Of a stretch of 64,000 nt of DNA, positions 29,108-37,551 are shown in pieces. Within the stretch, counting starts at the first letter, position 1; every line of letters starts with the position of its first letter. The DNA is taken from NCBI RefSeq assembly GCF_020616515.1, contig NZ_CP085135.1, positions 434,001-498,000 on the forward strand. The letters run 5' to 3'. Under the pieces are notes generated by a model, which saw nothing but the letters and a program-made list of their open reading frames with translations, did not search any database and had not been told where the DNA came from. Both the position numbers and the translations under genes were made by a program. This DNA is from Mesorhizobium sp. PAMC28654 (GTDB lineage: Bacteria > Pseudomonadota > Alphaproteobacteria > Rhizobiales > Rhizobiaceae).

Positions 29108-30955
29108 TCAGGTCCTCGTATCATTCGTGGGCGTGGATTTGTGCAGCACGCTCGCGGTCTCTTCATTGAGCGCCTGACCGGGGCGCCGTGGTTGGGCAAG
29201 CGGTGTCGGGATAGGCGTCCCGATATTGCCTTTCAGGAAGCGCTGTCCGGCTCGGATGCCCTCGGCTAGCTGGAGTTCGAAGCGGGCGGCATCGCGCCGC
29301 CGAACGTCTTCGATCACATCGGCCACTTCTTCCGGATCGACGCCCAACGCCTCCAGGGTAGACCCGCCGAACACAAGCGCCGATTCGAATGTTTCTCGCA
29401 GCTGGAAGTCGACGCCTGCGCGAATCAGCTGCAACGCGGTTCCGCGGTCGAAAGCACGCGCCAGAACGGTCAGCAGCGGGAACTCCGCCTTGATGAGTTC
29501 GGCGATGCGCACCGCGACATCGGCCTTGTCCACGCAGATCAACACGGCGCGCGCGCGGCCGGCGCCGGCCGCGTGGAGAATGTCCAGCCGCGTGCCGTCG
29601 CCATAATAGACTTTGAAGCCGAAATCGGCGGCCGCCTGGATCATTTCGACGTCATTGTCGATGATCGACACATCGATGCCGCGCAGAAGCAGCGGTTGGC
29701 TGGCGATCTGGCCAAAGCGGCCGAAGCCGATGACCAGGACACTGCCGGTAAGGCCTTTGGCGACGTCGACCCCCTCCAGCGATTGCTCGTCACGGGGTGT
29801 CAGATATCGCAATGCCACGATTGCCAGCGGCGTCAGCACCATGGAGATGATGACTATGGCCGTCAGGGTCGCGTTGGCCTGGCTGTCGATGATGCCAACA
29901 GTGGCGGCGGCGGAATAGAGAACGAAGGCGAACTCACCGCCTTGCGCCATGAAGACCGCACGCTCGAGTGCTTCCTTGTGGCCTGCTTTCAGCAGGCGGG
30001 CGACGGCATAAATGGCGATTGCCTTCATCACCATGTAGGCGACGACATAGATGGCGATGAGCCGCCAGTTGTCGACCACGACATGCAGATCGAGGGACAT
30101 GCCGACCGCAAGGAAAAACAGTCCAAGCAGGATGCCGCGGAACGGCTCGATGTCAGCCTCCAACTGATGGCGGAATGTTGATTCGGACAGCAGTACACCG
30201 GCCAGGAACGCGCCCATTGCCATCGACAGGCCGCTGAGCTGCATGACGAGCGCGGAGCCGAGCACGACCAGAAGCGCCGCGGCCGTCATCACCTCGCGGG
30301 CGCGCGCATCCGCCAGAATGCGGAAGAACGGATTGAGCAGGTAGCGCCCGGCCACCACCAGCCCGACGATCGCGCCCAGGCCGATGCCGACTTCAGTCAA
30401 CCGCTCGGTCAGGCTTGTATCGGCGCCGCCCGGCGCCAGGAAGGCGATCAGGGCCAGCAGCGGCACGATTGCCAGATCCTCCAGCAGCAGAATGGACACG
30501 ACGCGCTGGCCTTTGGGTGAAGCCATTTCACCGCGCTCTTCAAGAATCTGCATGACGATAGCCGTCGACGTCAGAACGAAGCCGGCGCCGGCGACGAAGG
30601 ACTGCGAGATCGAGAAACCGCCCGCCAGGCCGACGCCGGTCAGCAACAGCGCGCACATGCCGACCTGCAGCGCACCGAGGCCAAAAATCTCGCGGCGCAG
30701 GCCCCAGAGCCTTGATGGCTGCATTTCCAGCCCGATGATGAACAGGAACATGACGACGCCGAGCTCGGCGACATGAAGAATGGCCTGCGATTCAGAAAAA
30801 ATGCCGATGCCGAAGGGGCCGATGACCACTCCGGCGGCCAGATAGCCAAGAATCGAACCGAGCCCCAACCGTTTGAAAATGGGTACCGAGACAACGCCGG
30901 CAGCCAGCAGCGCCACCACCTGGACGAGATCGCTGCCCGCTGCCTCTGCCGCCAT
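29108..30955 (-). CDS. CPA2-family monovalent cation:proton antiporter (KefB/KefC-like)
   Basis: About 615 residues from the ATG at 30955 (MAAEAAGSD); in-frame ATGs at 30964, 30991 and 31003 are also possible. The first 390 residues form 12-13 helices of the Na/H exchanger fold (LLEDLAIVPLLAL, MGAFLAGVLL). A RCK N-terminal Rossmann domain (VLVIGFGRFGQIAS) follows, with a short Arg-rich tail. KefC-type proteins export potassium, in E. coli gated by glutathione adducts and helped by KefF; no KefF is adjacent here. The next gene downstream is DUF924. Confidence 0.9.
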   Translation of the reverse strand: MAAEAAGSDLVQVVALLAAGVVSVPIFKRLGLGSILGYLAAGVVIGPFGIGIFSESQAILHVAELGVVMFLFIIGLEMQPSRLWGLRREIFGLGALQVGMCALLLTGVGLAGGFSISQSFVAGAGFVLTSTAIVMQILEERGEMASPKGQRVVSILLLEDLAIVPLLALIAFLAPGGADTSLTERLTEVGIGLGAIVGLVVAGRYLLNPFFRILADARAREVMTAAALLVVLGSALVMQLSGLSMAMGAFLAGVLLSESTFRHQLEADIEPFRGILLGLFFLAVGMSLDLHVVVDNWRLIAIYVVAYMVMKAIAIYAVARLLKAGHKEALERAVFMAQGGEFAFVLYSAAATVGIIDSQANATLTAIVIISMVLTPLAIVALRYLTPRDEQSLEGVDVAKGLTGSVLVIGFGRFGQIASQPLLLRGIDVSIIDNDVEMIQAAADFGFKVYYGDGTRLDILHAAGAGRARAVLICVDKADVAVRIAELIKAEFPLLTVLARAFDRGTALQLIRAGVDFQLRETFESALVFGGSTLEALGVDPEEVADVIEDVRRRDAARFELQLAEGIRAGQRFLKGNIGTPIPTPLAQPRRPGQALNEETASVLHKSTPTNDTRT

Positions 30956-31197
30956 GCCGGTCATTCCGTTCGTTTGAGGATAGCCGCGCATGCAGCCGTA
31001 CAAGGTGGCGAGGATAGGGGCTTCGGCGGAAATCGAACAGAGCGAAATCAGAACCCGGCAATATTGCAGACGCGTTACACAAGTTTACGCCGGGGTTGCG
31101 TTGCTTGTTGCCGCGATCGGGGGGTATGGACGCTCGGCTTAGGCCATTGAAGGGCGGACGACGATCAAGTCGCGGCCTTTTTGAGGAGATGACTGAC

Positions 31198-31464
31198 ATG
31201 AAGAAATTTTTGCTTGTTGCCGTTGGTGTTGCGGCACTTGCCGGTTCTGCCTGTTCGAAGGCACCGGAGTGCACCACTGAAATGCTGACCAAGAAGGGGC
31301 AGGATCTGACCGCGGCGCTGCAGGCTGCTATTACCAAGGATCCGTCCAAGGCGGCAGATCTCACGGCCAAGGTTCAGGCGGTGACCACCAAGTACCAGGG
31401 CGCCACCACGGCCGCAGATGCCTGCAAGGCCTATGACGACATGATCACGGCGGTCAAAGGCTGA
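31198..31464 (+). CDS. Small secreted protein or lipoprotein
   Basis: 88 residues; GAGGAG at 31183-31188 fits the ATG at 31198 better than the ATG at 31189 immediately next to it. The N terminus MKKFLLVAVGVAALAGSACSK is a signal peptide ending in a Cys, but the lipobox (GSAC) has Gly at -3, so lipid attachment is not certain. The mature part has two more Cys and a helical, Lys/Ala-rich body (LTAALQAAITKDPSKAADL) like small periplasmic proteins. A strong terminator follows. Function unknown. Confidence 0.75.
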   Translation: MKKFLLVAVGVAALAGSACSKAPECTTEMLTKKGQDLTAALQAAITKDPSKAADLTAKVQAVTTKYQGATTAADACKAYDDMITAVKG

Positions 31465-31489
31465 GCTGGAATCACTGATGATGTGAAAG

Positions 31490-31513
31490 CGGCGGCCGGT
31501 GGCCGCCGTTTTT
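31490..31513 (+). terminator. Rho-independent terminator after the small secreted protein
   Basis: Perfect 8-bp stem CGGCGGCC/GGCCGCCG (31490-31497 with 31501-31508), loop GGT, then TTTTT. It begins 25 bases after the stop codon. Confidence 0.85.
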
Positions 31514-31534
31514 GTAATTTCGGTCCGCTATCGC

Positions 31535-32089
31535 TCAGTTCGGCGTGATGGAGCCGACTTCGACCGCGTCGACCCGCTTCAGGCTCATGCCAATGACCGG
31601 CACCAATTGCTCGTCGACGCGCACCGCGATTGTCACGGTCATCGAATTGTCGTCGGGAATGCGGGCCTGCATGACGCCGCGCAACTGATTGCGGTTGATG
31701 GTGAAGACGACCTTGTGGGCGTCGACAACGTTGCCGCCGATAATGTCGAGGCCGGAACCAGCAGCGCCGCCCATGAAGCTGCCTTTGTAGCCCTCGCGGC
31801 CCTTGTGTTCGATCGTTGCCGACATGGCCTGAGTGAATACGCCGACGCGGCAACCGCCGTCGAGTGTCATGCCAAGCTTGGTGACCGGCGTCGTGCCGGT
31901 GAAGGTGCAAGTGAATTTCGTGCCCTTGTACTTGCCGGCGATGATTTCTCCGGGGCCGACCCATTTGCCTTCCGCCGTCTGGAAGAACTGCTTGTCAGGC
32001 TCCGCCGAGAAAGCCTTTTCGGCCAGGCTGACTGTCGTGGCAGCAGCGATCGCCATGGGCAAAACGCTGGACAATATTACGCTTTTCAT
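31535..32089 (-). CDS. Secreted protein of unknown function
   Basis: 184 residues from the ATG at 32089 (MKSVILSS); an in-frame ATG at 32128 would add 13 residues ahead of the signal peptide. After the signal sequence the protein is mostly beta-like with WVGPGEIIAGKYKGTKFTC and a Cys pair (FTCTFTG, GGCRVG). I do not recognise the family. It is convergent with the preceding small secreted gene. Confidence 0.7.
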   Translation of the reverse strand: MKSVILSSVLPMAIAAATTVSLAEKAFSAEPDKQFFQTAEGKWVGPGEIIAGKYKGTKFTCTFTGTTPVTKLGMTLDGGCRVGVFTQAMSATIEHKGREGYKGSFMGGAAGSGLDIIGGNVVDAHKVVFTINRNQLRGVMQARIPDDNSMTVTIAVRVDEQLVPVIGMSLKRVDAVEVGSITPN

Positions 32090-32211
32090 CGACGACACCC
32101 GGCAACAAAGAGACTGTTTGGAACTCATCCGACCATGAACAAGATTGGTTAATGCTTCGTCACTGCCGGACGATCATCTTGCTGTCCCGAGTGTATGGCC
32201 AGCGATGCGTT

Positions 32212-33306
32212 TCACTTGCCGGAAGTGGCGGTTTCGCTGTCTTTCTTGGCCGCGAACGATGTCAGTGCTGAAAGGAAATCGCCCAGGCCCGGCCGTCTCG
32301 CGGCGCTGAAGGGCAGGGGTCTCGCCGTTTCCATCGCCGCGATGCCGATGCGCGCGGTCATCATGCCGTTGACGACGCCTTCGCCAAGCTTCGCGGAGAG
32401 CCGCGCGGCCAGGCCATGGCCAACAATCTGCTGAACGAAGCTGTCGCCGACGGCAATCGACCCGGTGACCGCCAGATGGGCAAGGACGCTGCGCGCCAGG
32501 CGGAAAAAGCCCAGCGTTCCCGGCCGCCCGCCATAGAGTTCCGAAAGACGCCGGATCAACCGGCCCGCCTCGAACACGACATAGGCCACGTCGACCAGGG
32601 CGCGCGGGCTGAGCGCCGTCACCAGCGAAACGCGCTTTGCCGCTTCGAGGATCATCACCTTGGCGCGGGCGTCGAGAGGGCCGAGAATCTCGGCTTCGGC
32701 CAGCCGTACCAGATTGCCGCCGTCGATGATTTCGCCGCGCAGCTCCGCCAGCGCACGCCTGCCGGCGGCGGTCTCTGGTTTCGCTGCGACAAAAGCCGAC
32801 AGCTCGTCAACGACAGCCCTGGCCGCCTTCGGATCGTCGCGAGCAATGGCGTCGAGCGCCCGTTTCTGCAGCTTTTCGACCTCGGCGAGGCGAGCGATCG
32901 CCAGGAACTCGCGGATCAGGATCACCACAAGCGCCAGCAAGGCGATGGCGGCCATCCCCGCGGCCAGCCAGCCCAGCCATGCGGCGCGCTCGAACAGGTC
33001 GCGAATCAGCTGGTCGGTCCACAGGCCTACAGCCAGCGAGACCAGAACGCCGAAAGCGCCGAAGAAGATGCTGCCGAGCAGCGAACGCTTTCTGGGTGCG
33101 ACCGACGGCGGCGGCTCGGCGGCGACGATATCGGGTTCGTCAAAGACATCGATTTCCGCTGGCACGACAATGGCGACGTCGGCACTGACGGCTCGTGGCT
33201 TTCGCATGGGCTGCTCGGCGTGGGCGCGGCGTGCTTTCTGTGCTTCATGCTTCGGCGCGGCTTCCGGTTCGATGCGGAATGCCGCCGGCTTACGGGGCAG
33301 GCTCAT
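32212..33306 (-). CDS. YcjF-like inner-membrane protein (TIGR01620/UPF0283)
   Basis: 364 residues. A Pro/Arg-rich cytoplasmic N terminus (to about residue 75) is followed by two membrane helices (LGSIFFGAFGVLVSLAVGLW and LGWLAAGMAAIALLALVVIL) and a DUF697-like helical domain (SPRALVDVAYVVFEAGRLI). In E. coli ycjF follows the GTPase-like ycjX in the phage-shock (Psp) regulon. Here too it follows ycjX directly, with a 4-base ATGA overlap. No psp genes are in the window. Confidence 0.87.
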   Translation of the reverse strand: MSLPRKPAAFRIEPEAAPKHEAQKARRAHAEQPMRKPRAVSADVAIVVPAEIDVFDEPDIVAAEPPPSVAPRKRSLLGSIFFGAFGVLVSLAVGLWTDQLIRDLFERAAWLGWLAAGMAAIALLALVVILIREFLAIARLAEVEKLQKRALDAIARDDPKAARAVVDELSAFVAAKPETAAGRRALAELRGEIIDGGNLVRLAEAEILGPLDARAKVMILEAAKRVSLVTALSPRALVDVAYVVFEAGRLIRRLSELYGGRPGTLGFFRLARSVLAHLAVTGSIAVGDSFVQQIVGHGLAARLSAKLGEGVVNGMMTARIGIAAMETARPLPFSAARRPGLGDFLSALTSFAAKKDSETATSGK

Positions 33307-34835
33307 GCCAGATGATCTCCGATCAGGAACTGTAGCGCACGGTCGAGCCTGATATGCGGCAGTGACAATGTCACGCCCTCCGCCGTGCGTTCGAGTTTGG
33401 GTGGGCGGAAGCGGACGAAGCGGATGGCCGGGTTGTCATCGTTCTGGCGATGATCGGGTTCGGAGGCCTCGAACACGGCATCAATCTTCTCCGGCAAGTC
33501 ACCGGGAAATATAGCTGTTTCGGTGTTGCCGTCGAATGTCTCGCCATTGATCCTTTCGCCCTTCAGGGGCGTGCCGATGATGACCGGCAGCGTTTCGCCG
33601 CCCTGTTTCACCGTGCCTTCCCGCGTCGCGCGCACCGCCGCCATGGCGACGACGTCGACATCCGCGCCGGTGAAATTCGCCCGCGCCACAGCGCGATCGG
33701 CAAGCCGCCGCACGATCGCCTGCAGACGGTCGTGGCTTTCATGGTGCAAATGATCGGCCTTGGTGGCTGCGATCAATATGCGGTCGATGCGCCGAGAGAA
33801 CAGGTCGGTCAGGAAGCTGCCGCGGCCGGGGCGGAAACAGGAGAGGATTTCGGTGACGGCCCGCTCCAGGTCGGCCATGGCGCCCGGGCCGGCATTCAGC
33901 GCTTGCATGGCGTCGATCAGGACGATCTGGCGGTCGAGCCGCGTAACATGTTCACGGAAAAACGGTTTTACGACATGGGTCTTGTAGGCCTCGTAGCGCC
34001 GCTCCATCATGGCGTGCAGCGACCCGGGACGAGCCCGCTTTTCACCGAGATCCCGCAGTGGCGCGAAAGTCAGCGCCGGCGAACCTTCGAGATCGCCCGG
34101 CATGAGGAAGCGACCGGGTGGCAAGGTCGAGAGAGCCCGCTCGTCGAGCTTGCATGCTTTGAGATAGGCCGCGAAACTTTCCGCCAGGCGCCGTGCTGTC
34201 ATCTCGTCGGAATCCATATTCGCGCTGACCTCGTCCGACAGGGCTCGCCATTCCCGCGACAGGTCGGCGCGCACCGGCAACTCAGCCATCTCGAAGGCTT
34301 CACGCGAGAAATCGGCGTAGGATTTTCCCAACAGCGGAAGATCGAGCAGCCACTCGCCGGGGTAGTCTACGATGTCGACCGACAGCTTGCCGGCCGAAAA
34401 CATACGGCTCCAGCCGGACGCCGATTCATACTCGATGGTGAGTCTGAGCTCCGAAATGGCGCGCGTCGAATCCGGCCAGACGCGGTCATTCACCAATGCG
34501 GCGATGTGATCCTCGTATTGAAAGCGCGGCACGGCGTCGTCCGGTTGCTCCTCAAGAAAGGCGCGTGCGATGCGCCCCGACTTCTGCGCCTCGAACAGCG
34601 GCAGGCGTCCGCCATGGATCAGATTGTGCACGAGGGCTGAAATGAACACTGTCTTGCCGGCGCGCGACAGCCCGGTCACGCCAAGCCGCAACGACGGAGA
34701 GAACATCCCCGTCGCGCGGCCCGACAGCGTGTCGAGCGCAATTCTCGCCTCGTCGGTGAAGGTGGTCAGCGATGATGCCAAAATCTGCTCTCTCGGGCTT
34801 GGGCCGTGACCCGTTGGTAGCTCCGATATAGGCAA
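33303..34835 (-). CDS. YcjX-family P-loop GTPase-like protein
   Basis: About 510 residues from a TTG at 34835; a second TTG at about 34783 with GAGAG before it is an alternative, and no ATG lies before Walker A. The P-loop is GVTGLSRAGKTVF, followed by DIVDYPGEW (switch II region) and ATKADHL (base recognition). YcjX proteins are stress-linked P-loop NTPases of unclear function, and the pairing with a YcjF-like protein is widely conserved. The two genes overlap by 4 bases, so they are probably made together. Confidence 0.88.
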   Translation of the reverse strand: MPISELPTGHGPSPREQILASSLTTFTDEARIALDTLSGRATGMFSPSLRLGVTGLSRAGKTVFISALVHNLIHGGRLPLFEAQKSGRIARAFLEEQPDDAVPRFQYEDHIAALVNDRVWPDSTRAISELRLTIEYESASGWSRMFSAGKLSVDIVDYPGEWLLDLPLLGKSYADFSREAFEMAELPVRADLSREWRALSDEVSANMDSDEMTARRLAESFAAYLKACKLDERALSTLPPGRFLMPGDLEGSPALTFAPLRDLGEKRARPGSLHAMMERRYEAYKTHVVKPFFREHVTRLDRQIVLIDAMQALNAGPGAMADLERAVTEILSCFRPGRGSFLTDLFSRRIDRILIAATKADHLHHESHDRLQAIVRRLADRAVARANFTGADVDVVAMAAVRATREGTVKQGGETLPVIIGTPLKGERINGETFDGNTETAIFPGDLPEKIDAVFEASEPDHRQNDDNPAIRFVRFRPPKLERTAEGVTLSLPHIRLDRALQFLIGDHLA

Positions 34836-34858
34836 TGGAGTCCGGCTTTGAAATGGCG

Positions 34859-35362
34859 TCAGGGATCAGCGGGCGTCAGGAAGGCGTCGAGATGACCCGT
34901 GCCCCGAGCCGCATCGGCAAGATTGCCGGGGAAGCCGATGACCGCGAGACCGGAAGTCGGGAAACCCTGGTTCAGCGTGGCCAGGGCCGCCTCGTCGCCG
35001 CTGTCCGCGACCGCCATGGCGAGATCCTCCATCATCGGGTTGTGGCCGATAACGAGCAGGGAGCCTGGCCCGCCATTGCCTCGGATGATCGCCAGATAAC
35101 CGGCAGCGTCGTCGCTGTAGAGTGTGTCCAGGAACAGCACCCGGCCAGTGTCCGTCTGCCCTGCCAAGCCTTCCAGGGTTTCACGCGCCCGCCTTGCATT
35201 GGAGCATAGGGTCAGGTCCGGGACGTAGGAGCGGGCACGCATCGCGGTGCCCATCTTTTCGGCGTCGGCATGGCCCGATGCGTCCAGCGGACGGTCGAAA
35301 TCGCGGACGCCGGGAAGCGCCCATCCGGCCTTGGCATGTCTCAACAGATAAAGTCTGCTCAC
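34859..35362 (-). CDS. SixA-like histidine phosphatase
   Basis: 167 residues from a GTG at 35362. The phosphoglycerate-mutase-like RHG motif appears as LLRHAKAGW with the catalytic His, the second conserved Arg in SNARRARETL, and the second His in VIGHNPMMEDL. SixA in E. coli dephosphorylates the Hpt domain of ArcB and PtsO. A substrate here is not indicated. It ends 24 bases before the YcjX start codon, on the same strand and upstream of it. Confidence 0.87.
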   Translation of the reverse strand: MSRLYLLRHAKAGWALPGVRDFDRPLDASGHADAEKMGTAMRARSYVPDLTLCSNARRARETLEGLAGQTDTGRVLFLDTLYSDDAAGYLAIIRGNGGPGSLLVIGHNPMMEDLAMAVADSGDEAALATLNQGFPTSGLAVIGFPGNLADAARGTGHLDAFLTPADP

Positions 35363-35625
35363 CGAACCCCCGTTGGTGTTAAGCGGCGAAGCCCGCTAAA
35401 GACGATGCAGGATTAGCCACCAGAAAGCCGTGGCGCACAATGGCCACTGTCCTTCATGCTTAGGGAATCACCAGCGAATTTGCTGTTGTCGACACTGTAA
35501 AAGGGTATGCCAATGCCTCGTTTGCCGGCACTAACAATTGCGTGAGACCGTGGCCGATTGCGCTTGTGCAGGCGTCTGACGGCGAATATATAAGCGCAAA
35601 ATTTGGGGCTGTTTGGGTGAGTCGA

Positions 35626-36042
35626 ATGAACGACATCGTTACCGCCGATTACGTACCCTCCGAAGATGAGCCGTTCATGAACGAACGGCAGAAATCCTAC
35701 TTTCGCCTGAAACTCGTTACCTGGAAGAACGACATATTGCGCGAAGCGCGCGAAACCCTCGAAATCCTGCAGCAGGAAAACGCCAACCATCCCGATCTCG
35801 CCGACCGTGCATCCTCGGAAACCGACCGTGCCATCGAGCTTCGCGCTCGCGATCGCCAGCGAAAACTCATTTCAAAGATCGATTCCGCCCTGCAACGCAT
35901 CGACGAGGGCACCTACGGTTATTGCGAGGAAACCGGCGAGCCCATAGCCCTGAAGCGCCTCGACGCGCGCCCGATTGCGACCTTGTCGATCGAAGCGCAG
36001 GAACGCCACGAGCGCCGCGAAAAAGTCTATCGCGACGACTAA
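35626..36042 (+). CDS. dksA: DksA-type RNA polymerase-binding transcription factor with degenerate zinc finger
   Basis: 138 residues from the ATG at 35626. DksA binds in the secondary channel of RNA polymerase and works with ppGpp in the stringent response. The coiled-coil tip residues are conserved (LADRASSE, Asp60 and Ala62). Of the four zinc cysteines only Cys100 (GYCEETGEP) is left; the others are Thr103, Ser121 and Ala124. Such cysteine-poor DksA proteins are common in alphaproteobacteria and resemble Pseudomonas DksA2, which works without zinc. A strong terminator follows. Confidence 0.93.
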   Translation: MNDIVTADYVPSEDEPFMNERQKSYFRLKLVTWKNDILREARETLEILQQENANHPDLADRASSETDRAIELRARDRQRKLISKIDSALQRIDEGTYGYCEETGEPIALKRLDARPIATLSIEAQERHERREKVYRDD

Positions 36043-36086
36043 GTCAGGGTCCGCAGCGAATCTGCGTGGCGATATTGGTTTTGAAG

Positions 36087-36109
36087 TGGCCGGTTCTCCG
36101 GCCATTTTT
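36087..36109 (+). terminator. Rho-independent terminator after dksA
   Basis: Perfect 7-bp stem TGGCCGG/CCGGCCA (36087-36093 with 36098-36104), loop TTCT, then TTTTT. Confidence 0.88.
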
Positions 36110-36221
36110 GTATCCATGAAGCCAGCGTTTGGGCCGCGCACCAGTCAAAGGGCGCTGCGTGTTAATACGATGTGGGTCCGTCGTTGTCATGACGACCGCC
36201 TGAGCGTATTCGATTATAGTG

Positions 36222-36467
36222 ATGCGCGTATATATTTTCCTGGCCGCCAGTCTCAGCTGTCTTATCGTTGCCGCCATGGCTTTGGCGTCGCCAAATGCCA
36301 TGGTCGCTACTTTGTTTCCGAACACGAAAGCTGTCAAAGTGGCGCAATGCTCGCGCCTCCTGCAACGTTACAGGGATAGCGACAAGATTCTGGAACGCGA
36401 TACTCCTGAAGGCGCTCGCTACATCGAATGCTACTATCTGATTTGCGGAATTAGACTGGACGGTTGA
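36222..36467 (+). CDS. Small secreted protein of unknown function
   Basis: 81 residues from the ATG at 36222. The N terminus MRVYIFLAASLSCLIVAAMALA is a plausible signal peptide or membrane segment. The rest is short, with three Cys after the hydrophobic segment (QCSRLL, IECYYLICG) and no family I recognise. No clear Shine-Dalgarno is visible, so expression is uncertain. Codon use is less GC-biased than in the neighbours. Confidence 0.45.
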   Translation: MRVYIFLAASLSCLIVAAMALASPNAMVATLFPNTKAVKVAQCSRLLQRYRDSDKILERDTPEGARYIECYYLICGIRLDG

Positions 36468-36546
36468 TCATCGGCTATCGGTAGGCGAAACGGACGGCTC
36501 GTTTGAACCGCACCGTCGTCACTCGTGCCTGATCCTGACGGGCTTT

Positions 36547-37329
36547 CTAGCTCCGCTTTTGGCTGGAGAGTTCGCCGAGCAACTTCGTCATCTCGTCATC
36601 GAGTGAGGGCGGCGCTTTTGGCGCGGTTTTCCCCATCGGGACGCCCGGCCTGGGCTGTTCAAGCGAGACTTCGAGTTCCTTCATCAATGTTTCGTCGATG
36701 GAATCCTGCCTCGCGGGCGGCACCTGCCGGCTGGCATTGGCATTCCCCGCCCCGTAGGCGGGCAGCGGGGTCACATTGGCCGGCTGGTAGTTTTGCACTG
36801 CCGGTTTCGGCATCGGTGCGGGTGCTGGAGTTGGTGCCGGCATCGCCGGGCGAGGGCGCGCTGGTGCTGGCGGAGGAGCAGGGGCCACGTTCACCGGCTG
36901 TGGAGCCGGCGCCTGCCTGACCGGGGCCGGGACCGGGACGGGTGCTGGGGCAGGTTGCGGCGCGCGCGGCCTTGGCGCCGGAGGAACCGGCTGATGGCCA
37001 CCATCTCCGGTCAGCGCCGGGCGGCGCGGCGCGGACAGCCGGATGTCGCGTTCGACGACGACATCGGTCGGGCCGCCAATCAGCAACAAGTGCTCGATAT
37101 CGTCGCGGCGCACCAGCACCAGCCGGCGATGGCTGTCGACAGCGGTGGCATCCATGACGGCCAGCCGCGTCTTGCGGTTCCTGCCGCCGGCGACAAAGGT
37201 CCCGAAGGTCAGGTTGCGGACCAGCTTGATGATCACGAGAACGATGACCAGCAGGACAAGCGCGGCAAACGTCCACAGGAGTGCCGCAGCATAGCCGGGA
37301 CCCGCCACGCCATCGAGCCATTGTAGCAT
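36547..37329 (-). CDS. FliO-domain inner-membrane protein with Pro/Ala-rich tail
   Basis: 260 residues. One N-terminal membrane helix (ALLWTFAALVLLVIVLVIIK) is followed by the FliO-like small domain (RLAVMDATAVDSHRRLVLV...HLLLIGGPTDVVVE), residues about 25-95. About 110 residues of Pro/Ala/Val repeats follow and then a short charged end. FliO assists assembly of the flagellar export gate; in rhizobia this longer homologue lies beside cckA rather than in the flagellar cluster, so a purely flagellar role is uncertain. It is divergent from cckA. Confidence 0.82.
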   Translation of the reverse strand: MLQWLDGVAGPGYAAALLWTFAALVLLVIVLVIIKLVRNLTFGTFVAGGRNRKTRLAVMDATAVDSHRRLVLVRRDDIEHLLLIGGPTDVVVERDIRLSAPRRPALTGDGGHQPVPPAPRPRAPQPAPAPVPVPAPVRQAPAPQPVNVAPAPPPAPARPRPAMPAPTPAPAPMPKPAVQNYQPANVTPLPAYGAGNANASRQVPPARQDSIDETLMKELEVSLEQPRPGVPMGKTAPKAPPSLDDEMTKLLGELSSQKRS

Positions 37330-37551
37330 TGGTTCCCCCTGAGCGGTCTTTGAAGTGACGCGACACTAGACCGTTGCGGCGGGCCACCGCAAGTTGCCTT
37401 TCACGTGTCGTGAACAGCTTGAAACATTGATGGCCGTTCAACATCATTTTTATCGGACATTTGCGACCGGGGCCTTTTCCGGATTAGGAGAATATGATTC
37501 AACCCGTTAGGGGCAGGTGTCGGAACACCGGAATTCACGAGCAGGGGGCAT

